Below are positions 17,701 to 25,477 of a stretch of 64,000 nucleotides of DNA, one piece after another. Location of the stretch: contig ONKX01000008.1 of the NCBI GenBank assembly GCA_900318555.1, positions 1 to 64,000 of the forward strand, written 5' to 3'. The translations under genes and the position numbers were made by a program. How positions within the stretch are numbered: position 1 is the first letter of the stretch; the number at the start of each line of letters is the position of its first letter. The notes under the pieces are model-generated. The model searched no databases. It had not been told where the DNA came from and was given only the letters and a program-made list of their open reading frames with translations. The DNA comes from an uncultured Prevotellaceae bacterium (GTDB lineage Bacteria; Bacteroidota; Bacteroidia; Bacteroidales; Bacteroidaceae).

Positions 17701-18751
17701 TTTGCATCTTGATGTTTAGTGAGACATTGATTCTTCCGTCCTTGGCCCTCGTGGCGATGTTGGCCTTGGTATAGTAGGGGTAGCCTGCAGGCTGACCGTT
17801 CAGCACGTAAGGGTAGAGCCCGCCAAACGGACCGCAGTCTGTGCCATCCAAACCATAGTTTTTTGCGGGGCTATCATCCTTCAATTGATAAAGTTGATCA
17901 TTGGTGCCTTCCATCTTGAAGACGAGTGACTCATCATTACTATCCAGGAATTGGTTGCTGGCAGCGTATCCGGCATAGGTGCTTTCTGCGCACGACATCA
18001 CGTTATGGGAAACAGTGGAATTGGTAACTCTACTGAAAATATGTGTTTTATCGCTTTTGTTAATCATAATATTGTTCGTTATAGTAGCGTTATCTAAATT
18101 TTCAAACAAATAAGATGATGTACCTGTTCCTGTATATGATATATAACAATTCCTAATAGTGGGGGAATAAAGACTTTCAATAGTATTATTGTTATTAATT
18201 CTTAATATGCAGTTTTCAATTGTAGCGAATGCCGTTTTTAATCTTTCATTATCACTAGAAGAATTAGCAGGAGATCCACCCTTAATGTTTACTACATAAC
18301 ACTGGCGAATGATAGCAAACTGGGCAGCAGCAGTAGTCCAGTTCTCATTAATATAAATCGTATTAGTTTTGCAACGCTCCAGCGTAATATAATTAGCACA
18401 GAGATGTGTTATTGTAGTCATAATGACACCTTCCACTTTAATGTACTGGGCCTTCAGATACAATTTTCCAGTTATATAGGAGAAGCGATGAGGAGTATCC
18501 GTACGGAAATAACCTGAACCAACAATGGTCACACGCTTGGTTACAGTCTGATCACCACTAATATTACATCCTGGATCCAGATAGAGGGTATCGCCTGCTT
18601 CAACGTCGGTGCTACTCATGGCTGCGTTCAAGTCTGCAAAATCAGCCTTCTTTGTGGCGTCGTTATTGATGCGCCACGACTTAGCGTTGGCTGCGAGGGC
18701 GGTGAAGCCTAACACGGCCACGAAAATGGATGTTGTGATAGTCTTTTTCAT
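17693..18751 (-). CDS. Secreted beta-helix-like protein (paralogue A)
   Basis: The 352-residue product has a signal peptide (MKKTITTSIFVAVLGFTALAANA), followed by SWRINNDATKKADFADLNAA and the motif GDTLYLDPGC. The middle is rich in short alternating I/V/N rungs (NYITLERCKTNTIYI, ATIENCILRINNNN, PTIRNCYISYTG). This is typical of right-handed parallel beta-helix (pectin-lyase-like) folds. No catalytic residues can be assigned. It is about half identical by eye to its neighbour at 18804-19823, so the pair arose by tandem duplication. The gene overlaps the next by 8 bases and lies second in the operon. Function is unknown; carbohydrate or surface binding is plausible. Confidence 0.82.
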   Translation of the reverse strand: MKKTITTSIFVAVLGFTALAANAKSWRINNDATKKADFADLNAAMSSTDVEAGDTLYLDPGCNISGDQTVTKRVTIVGSGYFRTDTPHRFSYITGKLYLKAQYIKVEGVIMTTITHLCANYITLERCKTNTIYINENWTTAAAQFAIIRQCYVVNIKGGSPANSSSDNERLKTAFATIENCILRINNNNTIESLYSPTIRNCYISYTGTGTSSYLFENLDNATITNNIMINKSDKTHIFSRVTNSTVSHNVMSCAESTYAGYAASNQFLDSNDESLVFKMEGTNDQLYQLKDDSPAKNYGLDGTDCGPFGGLYPYVLNGQPAGYPYYTKANIATRAKDGRINVSLNIKMQNE

Positions 18752-18803
18752 TGTCTTTATTGTTTTTAGTTTATTATTCGTTTAATTTGAGTAATTCGTG
18801 GTC

Positions 18804-19823
18804 TTACTTCTCCTGTATGCTTACTTGGTTCGAGAAGCTGACGGTACCGTCGGTAGCGCGGGTGCCTGCGCTGTTGCTGACAAATCGCGGCATGCCTAAC
18901 GGGTAGCCTGAAACCACATAAGGGAATGACCCGTCAAAAGGACCGCAGTCACCACCATCCTCGGCAAAACCTTTGGCTGGACTGTCATCTTTCAACTGGT
19001 AAAGCTGATCGTTACTACCCTCAAGGGCAAAGATGAGCGATTCATCATTGCTGTTTAGAAAAAGGTTTCCTTCAGCCCCCGAGTCGCTACTCTGCACATT
19101 ATTGTGATTGATATTATAGGAAGTGCTGGTAAAGATATAGTTAGCCGTATTGGTGTTCACCTCAATATTATTTACGATGATAGCGTCTGATAAAGAATTA
19201 AATATTGCATATTTCGCCGTCTCCTTCAAATAGTTGTTGCGAATTTCAGGCGAATAAAGTTGGTAAATACACCCAGTACTCTGACTGCTGATGACGATAT
19301 TGTTTTCGATAGTGCAGTAGGCTCCTTTTATGTCGGAAGTCCCAACTCCATAGATGACGCTTGTAATGTAGCACTGTCTGATGGTGGCATGTTGTGCGGA
19401 ATAAGAGGAATTGCCAACATTGATTCGGGCTGTCTTGCAACGCTCGATAGTAATCTGATCAGCCTGAATATTTGTTGAGTTGGTAATGGTGACACCTACC
19501 ATCTTCGTCTTTGCTGCTCTCAGGTAAAGTACGCCGCTGATGACGGACGCCCCGTGAGTGCCAGCAGGAAGAAAGTAGCCCGCACCAATAATCGTAACAC
19601 GTTTGCTGACGGTCTGGGTGCTGGTCAGCGAACATCCTGGGTCCAAATAGAGGGTATCACCAGCCTGCACCTCACTACTCGACATGGCGGCATTGATGTC
19701 TGTAAAGTGCGCCTTGCGGTTGGCATTGTTGTTGATACGCCACGAGGTGGCGTCAGCATGACCGCCTGCTAAAAAGAGCAAGGCGACAATGAAGATACTT
19801 GATAACATGTGTTGATTAGCCAT
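18804..19823 (-). CDS. Secreted beta-helix-like protein (paralogue B)
   Basis: The 339-residue product has a signal peptide ending near AGGHADA, then SWRINNNANRKAHFTDINAA and GDTLYLDPGC, as in paralogue A. Rungs such as QITIERCKTARINVG and CTIENNIVISSQS indicate a right-handed beta-helix. The C-terminal part, DDSPAKGFAEDGGDCGPFDG, is also shared with A (DDSPAKNYGLDGTDCGPFGG). It is the first gene of the 19823-7763 operon, 52 bases ahead of paralogue A, and has a good promoter just upstream. I do not recognise a defined function. Confidence 0.82.
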   Translation of the reverse strand: MANQHMLSSIFIVALLFLAGGHADATSWRINNNANRKAHFTDINAAMSSSEVQAGDTLYLDPGCSLTSTQTVSKRVTIIGAGYFLPAGTHGASVISGVLYLRAAKTKMVGVTITNSTNIQADQITIERCKTARINVGNSSYSAQHATIRQCYITSVIYGVGTSDIKGAYCTIENNIVISSQSTGCIYQLYSPEIRNNYLKETAKYAIFNSLSDAIIVNNIEVNTNTANYIFTSTSYNINHNNVQSSDSGAEGNLFLNSNDESLIFALEGSNDQLYQLKDDSPAKGFAEDGGDCGPFDGSFPYVVSGYPLGMPRFVSNSAGTRATDGTVSFSNQVSIQEK

Positions 19824-19854
19824 AATTTTATAGTTTAACTCTTAGATTTCCGCG

Positions 19855-19886
19855 CAAAGTTAAGAAATAATCTCGAAAGTTCCAAA
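19855..19886 (-). promoter_or_regulatory. Promoter of the secreted-protein operon
   Basis: On the minus strand TTTG (19883-19886), a 20-base spacer and TAACTTTG (19855-19862) fit the Bacteroidota consensus very well. It lies 32 bases before the start codon at 19823. Confidence 0.7.
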
Positions 19887-20007
19887 TAATTAGGTGAGAA
19901 TTTATTTTTCGGAATCAACGTACGGAATTACCCTCTTGACTTCCTGTTTTACTAATTTCTGATGTTCTTCTTACCATTGCTGATATCCTACTCTGGATCC
20001 TGACCTT

Positions 20008-20090
20008 TTACTCTGGATTTGGAAGATTGTTCTCGTCACTCTTCATACCACTGCGTATGGCTCCAGTTCCCTTGCATCCTTGCGCCAACT
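20008..20090 (-). pseudogene. Remnant of a BspA/tail-family gene
   Basis: Read on the minus strand, this short stretch gives LAQGCKGT, some divergent residues, then SDENNLPNPE and a TAA stop. QGCKGT matches LVQGCKGT inside the BspA/DUF285 protein. At DNA level 20066-20090 matches 7087-7111 with one difference in 25 bases. The end matches that protein's ENNLPDPE tail (25 of 32 bases identical at 20008-20039). A second partial copy of the tail end (QDPE stop) follows at about 19989-20003. It has no start codon and abuts the stop of the alanine dehydrogenase gene, so it is a scar of deletion or recombination. Confidence 0.65.
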
Positions 20091-21195
20091 ACAACGCCAA
20101 AGGTTCATAAGGCAGACCGAACACATCGGCTACGGCCTTATATACAACTTTCCCCTCTACGATATTCAGACCCTTGGCCAGTGAACTGTCGTCTTTGCAG
20201 GCCTTACGCCATCCCTTGTCTGCCAGACTGAGCGCATAGCTCAGTGTGGCATTGGTGAGAGCCAGCGTTGAGGTGTTTGGCACTGCCCCAGGGATATTGG
20301 CCACACAATAGTGTACGATACCTTCTTCTGTATATACAGGTTCACTATGCGTCGTAGGACGTGATGTCTCGAAGCATCCGCCCTGGTCGATAGCTACATC
20401 TACCAGTACTGTTCCAGGCTCCATGCTCTTTAGCATATCGCGAGTAATCAGGTGAGGCGTCTTGTCGCCAGGTACCAGCACACTGCCAATGACGATATCC
20501 ACCGTAGGCAATTGTTGGCGGATATTGTGCGACGAGCTATACAGGGTATGTACATTGGCAGGTGTCTCGATGTCGAGTTGGCGCAGACGGGGCAGCGAGA
20601 TGTCGGCTATCGTCACATCGGCTCCCAGGCCTGCAGCCATGCGGGCTGCAGCTTCTCCTACCACACCACCGCCCAGCACCAGCACCCTTGTGGGGCTCAC
20701 GCCAGGCACACCACTGATTAGCTTGCCTTTTCCACCTTTCGTCTTTTGCAGATAATAGGCACCATTCAGCGTAGCCATTCGGCCAGCCACCTCACTCATG
20801 GGCTGCAACAGGGGTAGTGAACCATTCGGCAACTGCACCGTCTCGTAGGCCAGGCAGATTGCTCCGCTCTTCAGCATGGCATCCGTCAGCTCTTTCTCAC
20901 AGGCAAAATGGAAATAGGTGAACAGCAACTGCCCCTTCCTCACTAGATTGTATTCCGGCTCGATGGGCTCCTTGACCTTCACAATCATCTCAGCCTCACG
21001 ATAGACGTCCTCAATCGTTGGCACGATCTTCGCTCCGGCACCCACATACTTATCGTCTGAGAATCCGCTGCCGTCGCCAGCAGTATGTTGCACAAACACT
21101 TCGTGTCCTCTGACCGTCATGGCTGCTACACCAGCAGGCGTCATGCCCACACGATTCTCATTGTTCTTAATCTCCTTTGGAATTCCTACTTTCAT
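20089..21195 (-). CDS. ald: Alanine dehydrogenase
   Basis: The 368-residue product matches the alanine dehydrogenase family from its first residues ([20 protein letters not shown]) to the end, close to the usual 370. The NAD-binding Rossmann motif [19 protein letters not shown] lies at about 170-190. The conserved substrate-region patterns [11 protein letters not shown] and [17 protein letters not shown] are present. The enzyme interconverts L-alanine with pyruvate and ammonia using NAD, in the cytoplasm. It follows the zinc peptidase gene after 20 bases and is probably cotranscribed with it. The last codons and TAG stop sit in the block of homology to BspA described for the adjacent remnant. 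Confidence 0.95.
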   Translation of the reverse strand: MKVGIPKEIKNNENRVGMTPAGVAAMTVRGHEVFVQHTAGDGSGFSDDKYVGAGAKIVPTIEDVYREAEMIVKVKEPIEPEYNLVRKGQLLFTYFHFACEKELTDAMLKSGAICLAYETVQLPNGSLPLLQPMSEVAGRMATLNGAYYLQKTKGGKGKLISGVPGVSPTRVLVLGGGVVGEAAARMAAGLGADVTIADISLPRLRQLDIETPANVHTLYSSSHNIRQQLPTVDIVIGSVLVPGDKTPHLITRDMLKSMEPGTVLVDVAIDQGGCFETSRPTTHSEPVYTEEGIVHYCVANIPGAVPNTSTLALTNATLSYALSLADKGWRKACKDDSSLAKGLNIVEGKVVYKAVADVFGLPYEPLAL

Positions 21196-21215
21196 AATCT
21201 TTTGTTTTTATATTA

Positions 21216-22103
21216 TTACAGTTCAGCATCGGAGCACTGGAAGGTGGTGCCCTTCGAGATGTCACCGGTTTCGAGACCGAGTTTGAACCACTTCATGCGC
21301 TGCTTGGAGGTGCCGTGGTTGAACGACTCGGGAACGGCATAGCCGCGGGCTTTCTTCTGCAGGTAGTCGTCGCCGATGACCTGTGCGCAGTTGATGGCCT
21401 CCTCGATGTCGCCGTCCTCCAGCGAACCGAAGCGCTTGTTGTCATGATGCGCCCACACACCGGCATAGAAGTCGGCGAGCAGCTCCAGACGTACGCTGAG
21501 CTTGTTGGCCTCAGCCTGCGAGAGTTTTGCCATCTGCTGGTGGGTCTTCTGCAGGATGCCCGTCAGGTATTCTACGTGGTGACCAACCTCGTGGGCAATG
21601 ACGTAAGCATACGAGAAATCGCCATCGGCACCGAGCTGCTTCTTCATCGTGGTGAAGAACGACAGGTCGATGTACAGCTTCTGGTCGCCAGAGCAATAGA
21701 AGGGACCCATAGCGGCAGAGCCCTGTCCGCAGGCGGTCTGCGTGCCATCGGTATAGAGCACCATGGTGGGGTTCTGATACTGCGCACCGTTCTGTTTGAA
21801 AATCTCCGTCCATACATCCTCGGTACCAGCCAGAATCTGCGTCGAGAACTTGGCCAGTGCCTGTTCTTCCTCGGTAAACTCGCGCTGACCTTCGCTGACC
21901 TCCGTATTGGTGCCCGTCAGTGAGCCCAGTCCACCGTTTTCACTTACCTGCTGTACGACAGCCTCCAGGGGATTGCCTCCCGATATCCAGGCCATCAGAG
22001 CCACAACGATAATACCACCGATACCCAGACCGGCCTTTGTGCCACCGCTCATACCACGGCGGTCTTCCACATTCGAGCTTTCGCGTCTTCCGTCTAATTT
22101 CAT
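21216..22103 (-). CDS. YpfJ-type neutral zinc metallopeptidase
   Basis: The 295-residue product has a charged N-terminus (MKLDGRRESSNVEDRRG), one membrane segment (about 25-42) and a zinc-peptidase domain. The domain carries the HExxH motif at residues 171-175 (HEVGHH) and later ELLADFYAGVWAHH, where the third ligand is expected. Length and motif spacing fit Pfam Zn_peptidase (PF04228), whose substrates are not well known. It would face the periplasm, anchored in the inner membrane. A -7 element lies upstream at 22139-22146. Downstream by 20 bases is alanine dehydrogenase. Confidence 0.9.
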   Translation of the reverse strand: MKLDGRRESSNVEDRRGMSGGTKAGLGIGGIIVVALMAWISGGNPLEAVVQQVSENGGLGSLTGTNTEVSEGQREFTEEEQALAKFSTQILAGTEDVWTEIFKQNGAQYQNPTMVLYTDGTQTACGQGSAAMGPFYCSGDQKLYIDLSFFTTMKKQLGADGDFSYAYVIAHEVGHHVEYLTGILQKTHQQMAKLSQAEANKLSVRLELLADFYAGVWAHHDNKRFGSLEDGDIEEAINCAQVIGDDYLQKKARGYAVPESFNHGTSKQRMKWFKLGLETGDISKGTTFQCSDAEL

Positions 22104-22138
22104 AGCTTATTCTTGTTTTAAGTTTATTGTTTTGCCTG

Positions 22139-22146
22139 CAAAGATA
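22139..22146 (-). promoter_or_regulatory. Probable -7 promoter element for the zinc peptidase gene
   Basis: TATCTTTG on the minus strand, 36 bases before the start codon. No good TTTG is visible at the usual -33 distance. Confidence 0.45.
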
Positions 22147-22157
22147 GTGATAATTTT

Positions 22158-22712
22158 TTAATAAACGACACTATAAATGTATTTTTTTTCTTCATTATAC
22201 ACTGTTTCTATCTGTTCGCGACCTGTCAAGACACCTTTCATGTTGTCGATAATGCCCCCGCCCGACAGTTTCAGCACGGCTTCCTTCATGGTCCACAGAC
22301 GGATGAACTCCACGTCGGGATGTTCGGCACGTTCTATCTGTTGCACCTCGCGGTCGTTCATGGTGTAACGCACCAGCGACTCCCTGTATTCGCGGATGCT
22401 CTCGATATCGACACCTACGGGACGGTCGCTGACGACGCAGATGACGCCCTCACGACAATGGCTGATGTTGAAATGGATGTCCGGATGGCCGATGATAAAC
22501 GGTTTGCCGTGTTCACCATATTCGAAGACGGGGCGTTCCGTGATGCCGTACTCCTTCTGCAAGCCCTCACACAACAGCAGATAGGCCATCGCACAGGTCT
22601 TACGGCCCTGCTCGAATTTGAACTTCAGGGCTTGTTCGCGGCGTTGGTCGCTCAGTAGCGGGAGTGCTGCCTCGAAATCGAAACCGGCTATGTCGTCATT
22701 CAGATAGATCAT
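22158..22712 (-). CDS. 4'-phosphopantetheinyl transferase superfamily protein
   Basis: The 184-residue product carries the magnesium/CoA-binding motif GVDIE (100-104, Asp102 and Glu104) and the second motif WTMKEA (140-145). These are the hallmarks of Sfp/AcpT-type phosphopantetheinyl transferases. Such enzymes transfer the phosphopantetheine arm from CoA to carrier proteins. The start at 22712 (MIYLNDDIAG) is preferred over an in-frame start at 22799, because the extra N-terminus lies inside rmuC and looks unrelated. It overlaps the end of rmuC by 17 bases and is likely cotranslated. No polyketide or peptide synthase is nearby, so the target carrier is unknown. Confidence 0.88.
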   Translation of the reverse strand: MIYLNDDIAGFDFEAALPLLSDQRREQALKFKFEQGRKTCAMAYLLLCEGLQKEYGITERPVFEYGEHGKPFIIGHPDIHFNISHCREGVICVVSDRPVGVDIESIREYRESLVRYTMNDREVQQIERAEHPDVEFIRLWTMKEAVLKLSGGGIIDNMKGVLTGREQIETVYNEEKKYIYSVVY

Positions 22713-23901
22713 GGTTTTTTGTGTTGTCTTCAAGTGATAGTTCCGCTTTGGGGATGCGACGGTTGGGATTCTCCTTGCCTCCGAGGTCGATGAGTTCACG
22801 GCCCTTTTGCACTACACTCTGGCGTCCGACGTACAGTTTGTTGCCTGCCGAATCGAAGTCCTTGCGCACCAGTTCCAGGTGTTCGCCTAGTTTGGTATAG
22901 CGCTGGATGAAGTCACCCAGACGATCCAACAGCTGTTCGGCCACACCGAACACCTTCTCCTGATTTTCGGCCTGTTGGTTCTGCACCCATGCCAGGTGTA
23001 TCATGTGGAGAATGCCCAGCAGATTCTGTTCACCCGTAATGAACACTTTGCGCTCGAAGGCCTCGCGCCACAATGACGGGTCGTTGACCAATGCCAGCTG
23101 GAGCGACGACTCGAAGGGTACGAACATGATGACGAAATCGACAGCCTCGCGGGGAGCCTTGATATACTTCGAATAGTCCTTACGCGCCAGTTCGGTGACG
23201 TGCGAGCGGACACTGCGGATGTGTTCTTGCAGGGCACGCTCCTTCTCCTCGGGTGTCTCGGCATTGACGTAACGCTGATAGGCCACGAGCGACACCTTCG
23301 AATCGATGACGACATCCTGTCCCTGCGGATAGTGGAGGATGACGTCGGGCTGCATCTCGCGACCCGTGTCGTCGTGCTTCAGGGGACGGCCCTGTTCGTC
23401 GCGCAGTCGGGCTTGCACTTCGTAGTGGATGCCCTCCGTCAGTCCCTGCGAACTGAGCAGGTCGCCAAGGATGATTTCTCCCATGTTACCGCTGATTTTG
23501 TTGTCGCGACGCAGCACGTTAGCCAGTCCTTCGGCTTTCTCGCTGATTTCGCGTCCCGTCTCCATCATCAGTCGCAGTTGTTCCTTCAGCGACGCCGTTT
23601 GGGCCGTATGGTCCTTCGTGTTGTCGTTGATGGCCTTGCGCATCTCCGAGATGGCATCTTTCAGCGGTTGCGTGATATGGTCCATGCTCTCCTGATTCTC
23701 TTTGTTCAGGTGACGAGCCTGTGCCTCCGCCAGCAGCACCCCCATGTCGCGTAATTGCTCCTTGGTGGTTTTCATCATCTCTATCTCGGTCTCTTTCTTA
23801 CCGAGTTCCACACGCAACGCACCCATCCGCTGGTTCATCAGCAGATAGATGACCACAGCCCCAAGGGCTATACCTATTATTATATATATTGCTATCATCA
23901 T
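22696..23901 (-). CDS. rmuC: DNA recombination protein RmuC
   Basis: The 401-residue product has an N-terminal membrane segment (MIAIYIIIGIALGAVVIYLL) and a long coiled coil (about 25-130). The RmuC nuclease-like core follows, with GNMGEIILGDLLSSQGL, DVVIDSKVSLVAYQRY and VDFVIMFVPFESS. RmuC limits DNA inversion and recombination in E. coli and has a restriction-endonuclease-like fold. The start was set at the first of two adjacent ATGs (23901/23898), just before the membrane segment. An upstream in-frame start at 23958 would run into the helicase gene. The helicase gene ends 4 bases before, so the two are coupled, a sensible DNA-metabolism pair. Confidence 0.92.
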   Translation of the reverse strand: MMIAIYIIIGIALGAVVIYLLMNQRMGALRVELGKKETEIEMMKTTKEQLRDMGVLLAEAQARHLNKENQESMDHITQPLKDAISEMRKAINDNTKDHTAQTASLKEQLRLMMETGREISEKAEGLANVLRRDNKISGNMGEIILGDLLSSQGLTEGIHYEVQARLRDEQGRPLKHDDTGREMQPDVILHYPQGQDVVIDSKVSLVAYQRYVNAETPEEKERALQEHIRSVRSHVTELARKDYSKYIKAPREAVDFVIMFVPFESSLQLALVNDPSLWREAFERKVFITGEQNLLGILHMIHLAWVQNQQAENQEKVFGVAEQLLDRLGDFIQRYTKLGEHLELVRKDFDSAGNKLYVGRQSVVQKGRELIDLGGKENPNRRIPKAELSLEDNTKNHDLSE

Positions 23902-23905
23902 ATCT

Positions 23906-25360
23906 TTATATAGTTTGGGCGTCGGGCCAGTTGACCAGATACAGGCGTTCCGTAGCACGCGTGAAAGCCGTATAGAGCCAGTGCAGATAGTCGTAACTCA
24001 ACATGTCGTCGGTCATATATCCCTGGTCCACGTACACATGTGCCCATTGTCCGCCCTGCGCCTTATGACACGTGGCTGCATAGGCAAACTTCACCTGCAG
24101 GGCATTGTAGTAACGGTCTTCGCGCAACTTTTTCAGACGGTCGGCCTTGAATGGAATGTCGGCATAGTCCTCCAATACCTTATTATATAGCAGTTCCTGC
24201 TGTTCGCGCGTCAGGGCGGGAGCCTCCGACGTCAACGTGTCGAGTAGGGTAGTGGCCGTCAGTTCGTAGTCGTCGTAGTCGGGGAAGGTCATCGTGACCT
24301 CCGCAAAGTGGAACCCATGTTGTTCGTGTACGTTGCGCACCTTTCGTACGATGGCCCTGTCGCCATTGGCAATGAATTCCATGGGCAGTTCCTGCGCCAG
24401 GGTGTTCTCGCCATTTGCCACAGCCTGTGCCAGCTCTTCTTTCATCCAGTAGTAGTTGTTCTTCACAATCATCAACTGGTCGCCCCTGCAAAGCATGTCG
24501 TCGCGGTCGAGCACCTGATTACGGATGCCCTGATTGTAGATGTTTGCACGTTTGTTTGAGCGTGTGATGACGATGGTGTCGTCCAGTCCCACCCTCGAAT
24601 AACTCGACGCCAGCGTCTCTATCAGTTCATCGCCAGGCACATTCCTGATGTCCTCGAATCCCTTGAAACGCACCTTTGGTAACGTACATCCCCCATCAGA
24701 CATGAGACTTCTGACATCCGTCGCATTCCACAGGATGCCTGACTCCTGACTCTGTCGCAACACCTCGTTGAGCGTACACTGGTGGACGTGCAGTCCATAG
24801 CCGCGCAACACGTCAGCCTGTAAGGCTGGACTCTCCGTCTCACCCACGGGAGGCAACTGTGCCTGGTCGCCAATGAACATCATTCGGCAGTTACGTCCGT
24901 TGTACACAAAACGGATGAGGTCGTCCATCAGCTGACCGCCGGCAAAGATGGTGTCGCTGAAGGTCGATGCGTTGGCCACCATTGAGGCTTCGTCGACGAT
25001 GAACAACGTGTCCTGTGCGGCATTGAAGTTCAGGTCGAAACGCTCTTCCAGCGATTTCTGACGGTAGATGCGACGATGGATGGTGTATGCCGGATGATTG
25101 GCATACAGCGAGAATACTTTTGCGGCTCGTCCCGTAGGTGCTAGCAATATCATTTTTTGTTCCAGCGACGTCATTGCCTTGACGATGGCTGCGGCCAGTG
25201 TGGTCTTACCTGTTCCTGCCGATCCTCGCATCACCATCACCGCCTCTTCTCTGCGGTCGGACATGAAGCGTGCAAAGGTCTCGATGGCCACCTCCTGCTC
25301 TGCCGTAGGAACGTGCCCAAATGCCTCTTTGATGCGATATGTCAGTTCATCGGTAATCAT
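23906..25360 (-). CDS. RecD-like ATP-dependent DNA helicase (UvrD/RecD superfamily)
   Basis: The 484-residue product has a Walker A motif GSAGTGKT (46-53), DEAS (Walker B) in TLFIVDEASMVAN, GDQAQLPPVG (motif III) and a C-terminal ATCHKAQGGQWAHVYVD plus WLYTAFTRATERLYLVN (motifs V and VI). This is the superfamily 1B layout of RecD2/Dda-type 5'-3' helicases, without the RecBCD partner domains. The start MITDELTYRIKEAFG at 25360 is chosen because a longer in-frame start at 25747 would be antisense to hflX. A promoter matching TTTG-N19-TAATTTCG lies directly upstream. It heads an operon with rmuC and the phosphopantetheinyl transferase. Confidence 0.92.
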   Translation of the reverse strand: MITDELTYRIKEAFGHVPTAEQEVAIETFARFMSDRREEAVMVMRGSAGTGKTTLAAAIVKAMTSLEQKMILLAPTGRAAKVFSLYANHPAYTIHRRIYRQKSLEERFDLNFNAAQDTLFIVDEASMVANASTFSDTIFAGGQLMDDLIRFVYNGRNCRMMFIGDQAQLPPVGETESPALQADVLRGYGLHVHQCTLNEVLRQSQESGILWNATDVRSLMSDGGCTLPKVRFKGFEDIRNVPGDELIETLASSYSRVGLDDTIVITRSNKRANIYNQGIRNQVLDRDDMLCRGDQLMIVKNNYYWMKEELAQAVANGENTLAQELPMEFIANGDRAIVRKVRNVHEQHGFHFAEVTMTFPDYDDYELTATTLLDTLTSEAPALTREQQELLYNKVLEDYADIPFKADRLKKLREDRYYNALQVKFAYAATCHKAQGGQWAHVYVDQGYMTDDMLSYDYLHWLYTAFTRATERLYLVNWPDAQTI

Positions 25361-25369
25361 AACTGCCTG

Positions 25370-25400
25370 CGAAATTACAAAAAAACAAGTGAAATACAAA
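25370..25400 (-). promoter_or_regulatory. Promoter of the helicase-rmuC operon
   Basis: On the minus strand TTTG (25397-25400), a 19-base spacer and TAATTTCG (25370-25377). It leaves only a 10-base leader before the start codon at 25360. Confidence 0.6.
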
Positions 25401-25427
25401 GAAATCGGGTAAATTTTTAGCGTTTCT

Positions 25428-25458
25428 TTTGTCATTTGAAAAATATTTCGTACCTTCG
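25428..25458 (+). promoter_or_regulatory. Promoter of hflX
   Basis: TTTG (25428-25431), a 19-base spacer and TACCTTCG (25451-25458), close to TAnnTTTG. It diverges from the helicase promoter; the two -33 elements are about 28 bases apart. Confidence 0.65.
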
Positions 25459-25477
25459 CAGCCATATAATACATTAT

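Noticed and set aside
542..19823. Classic cellulosome
   Set aside because: No plant-wall glycoside hydrolase carries a dockerin here and no typical type I scaffoldin is seen; only the module types are similar.
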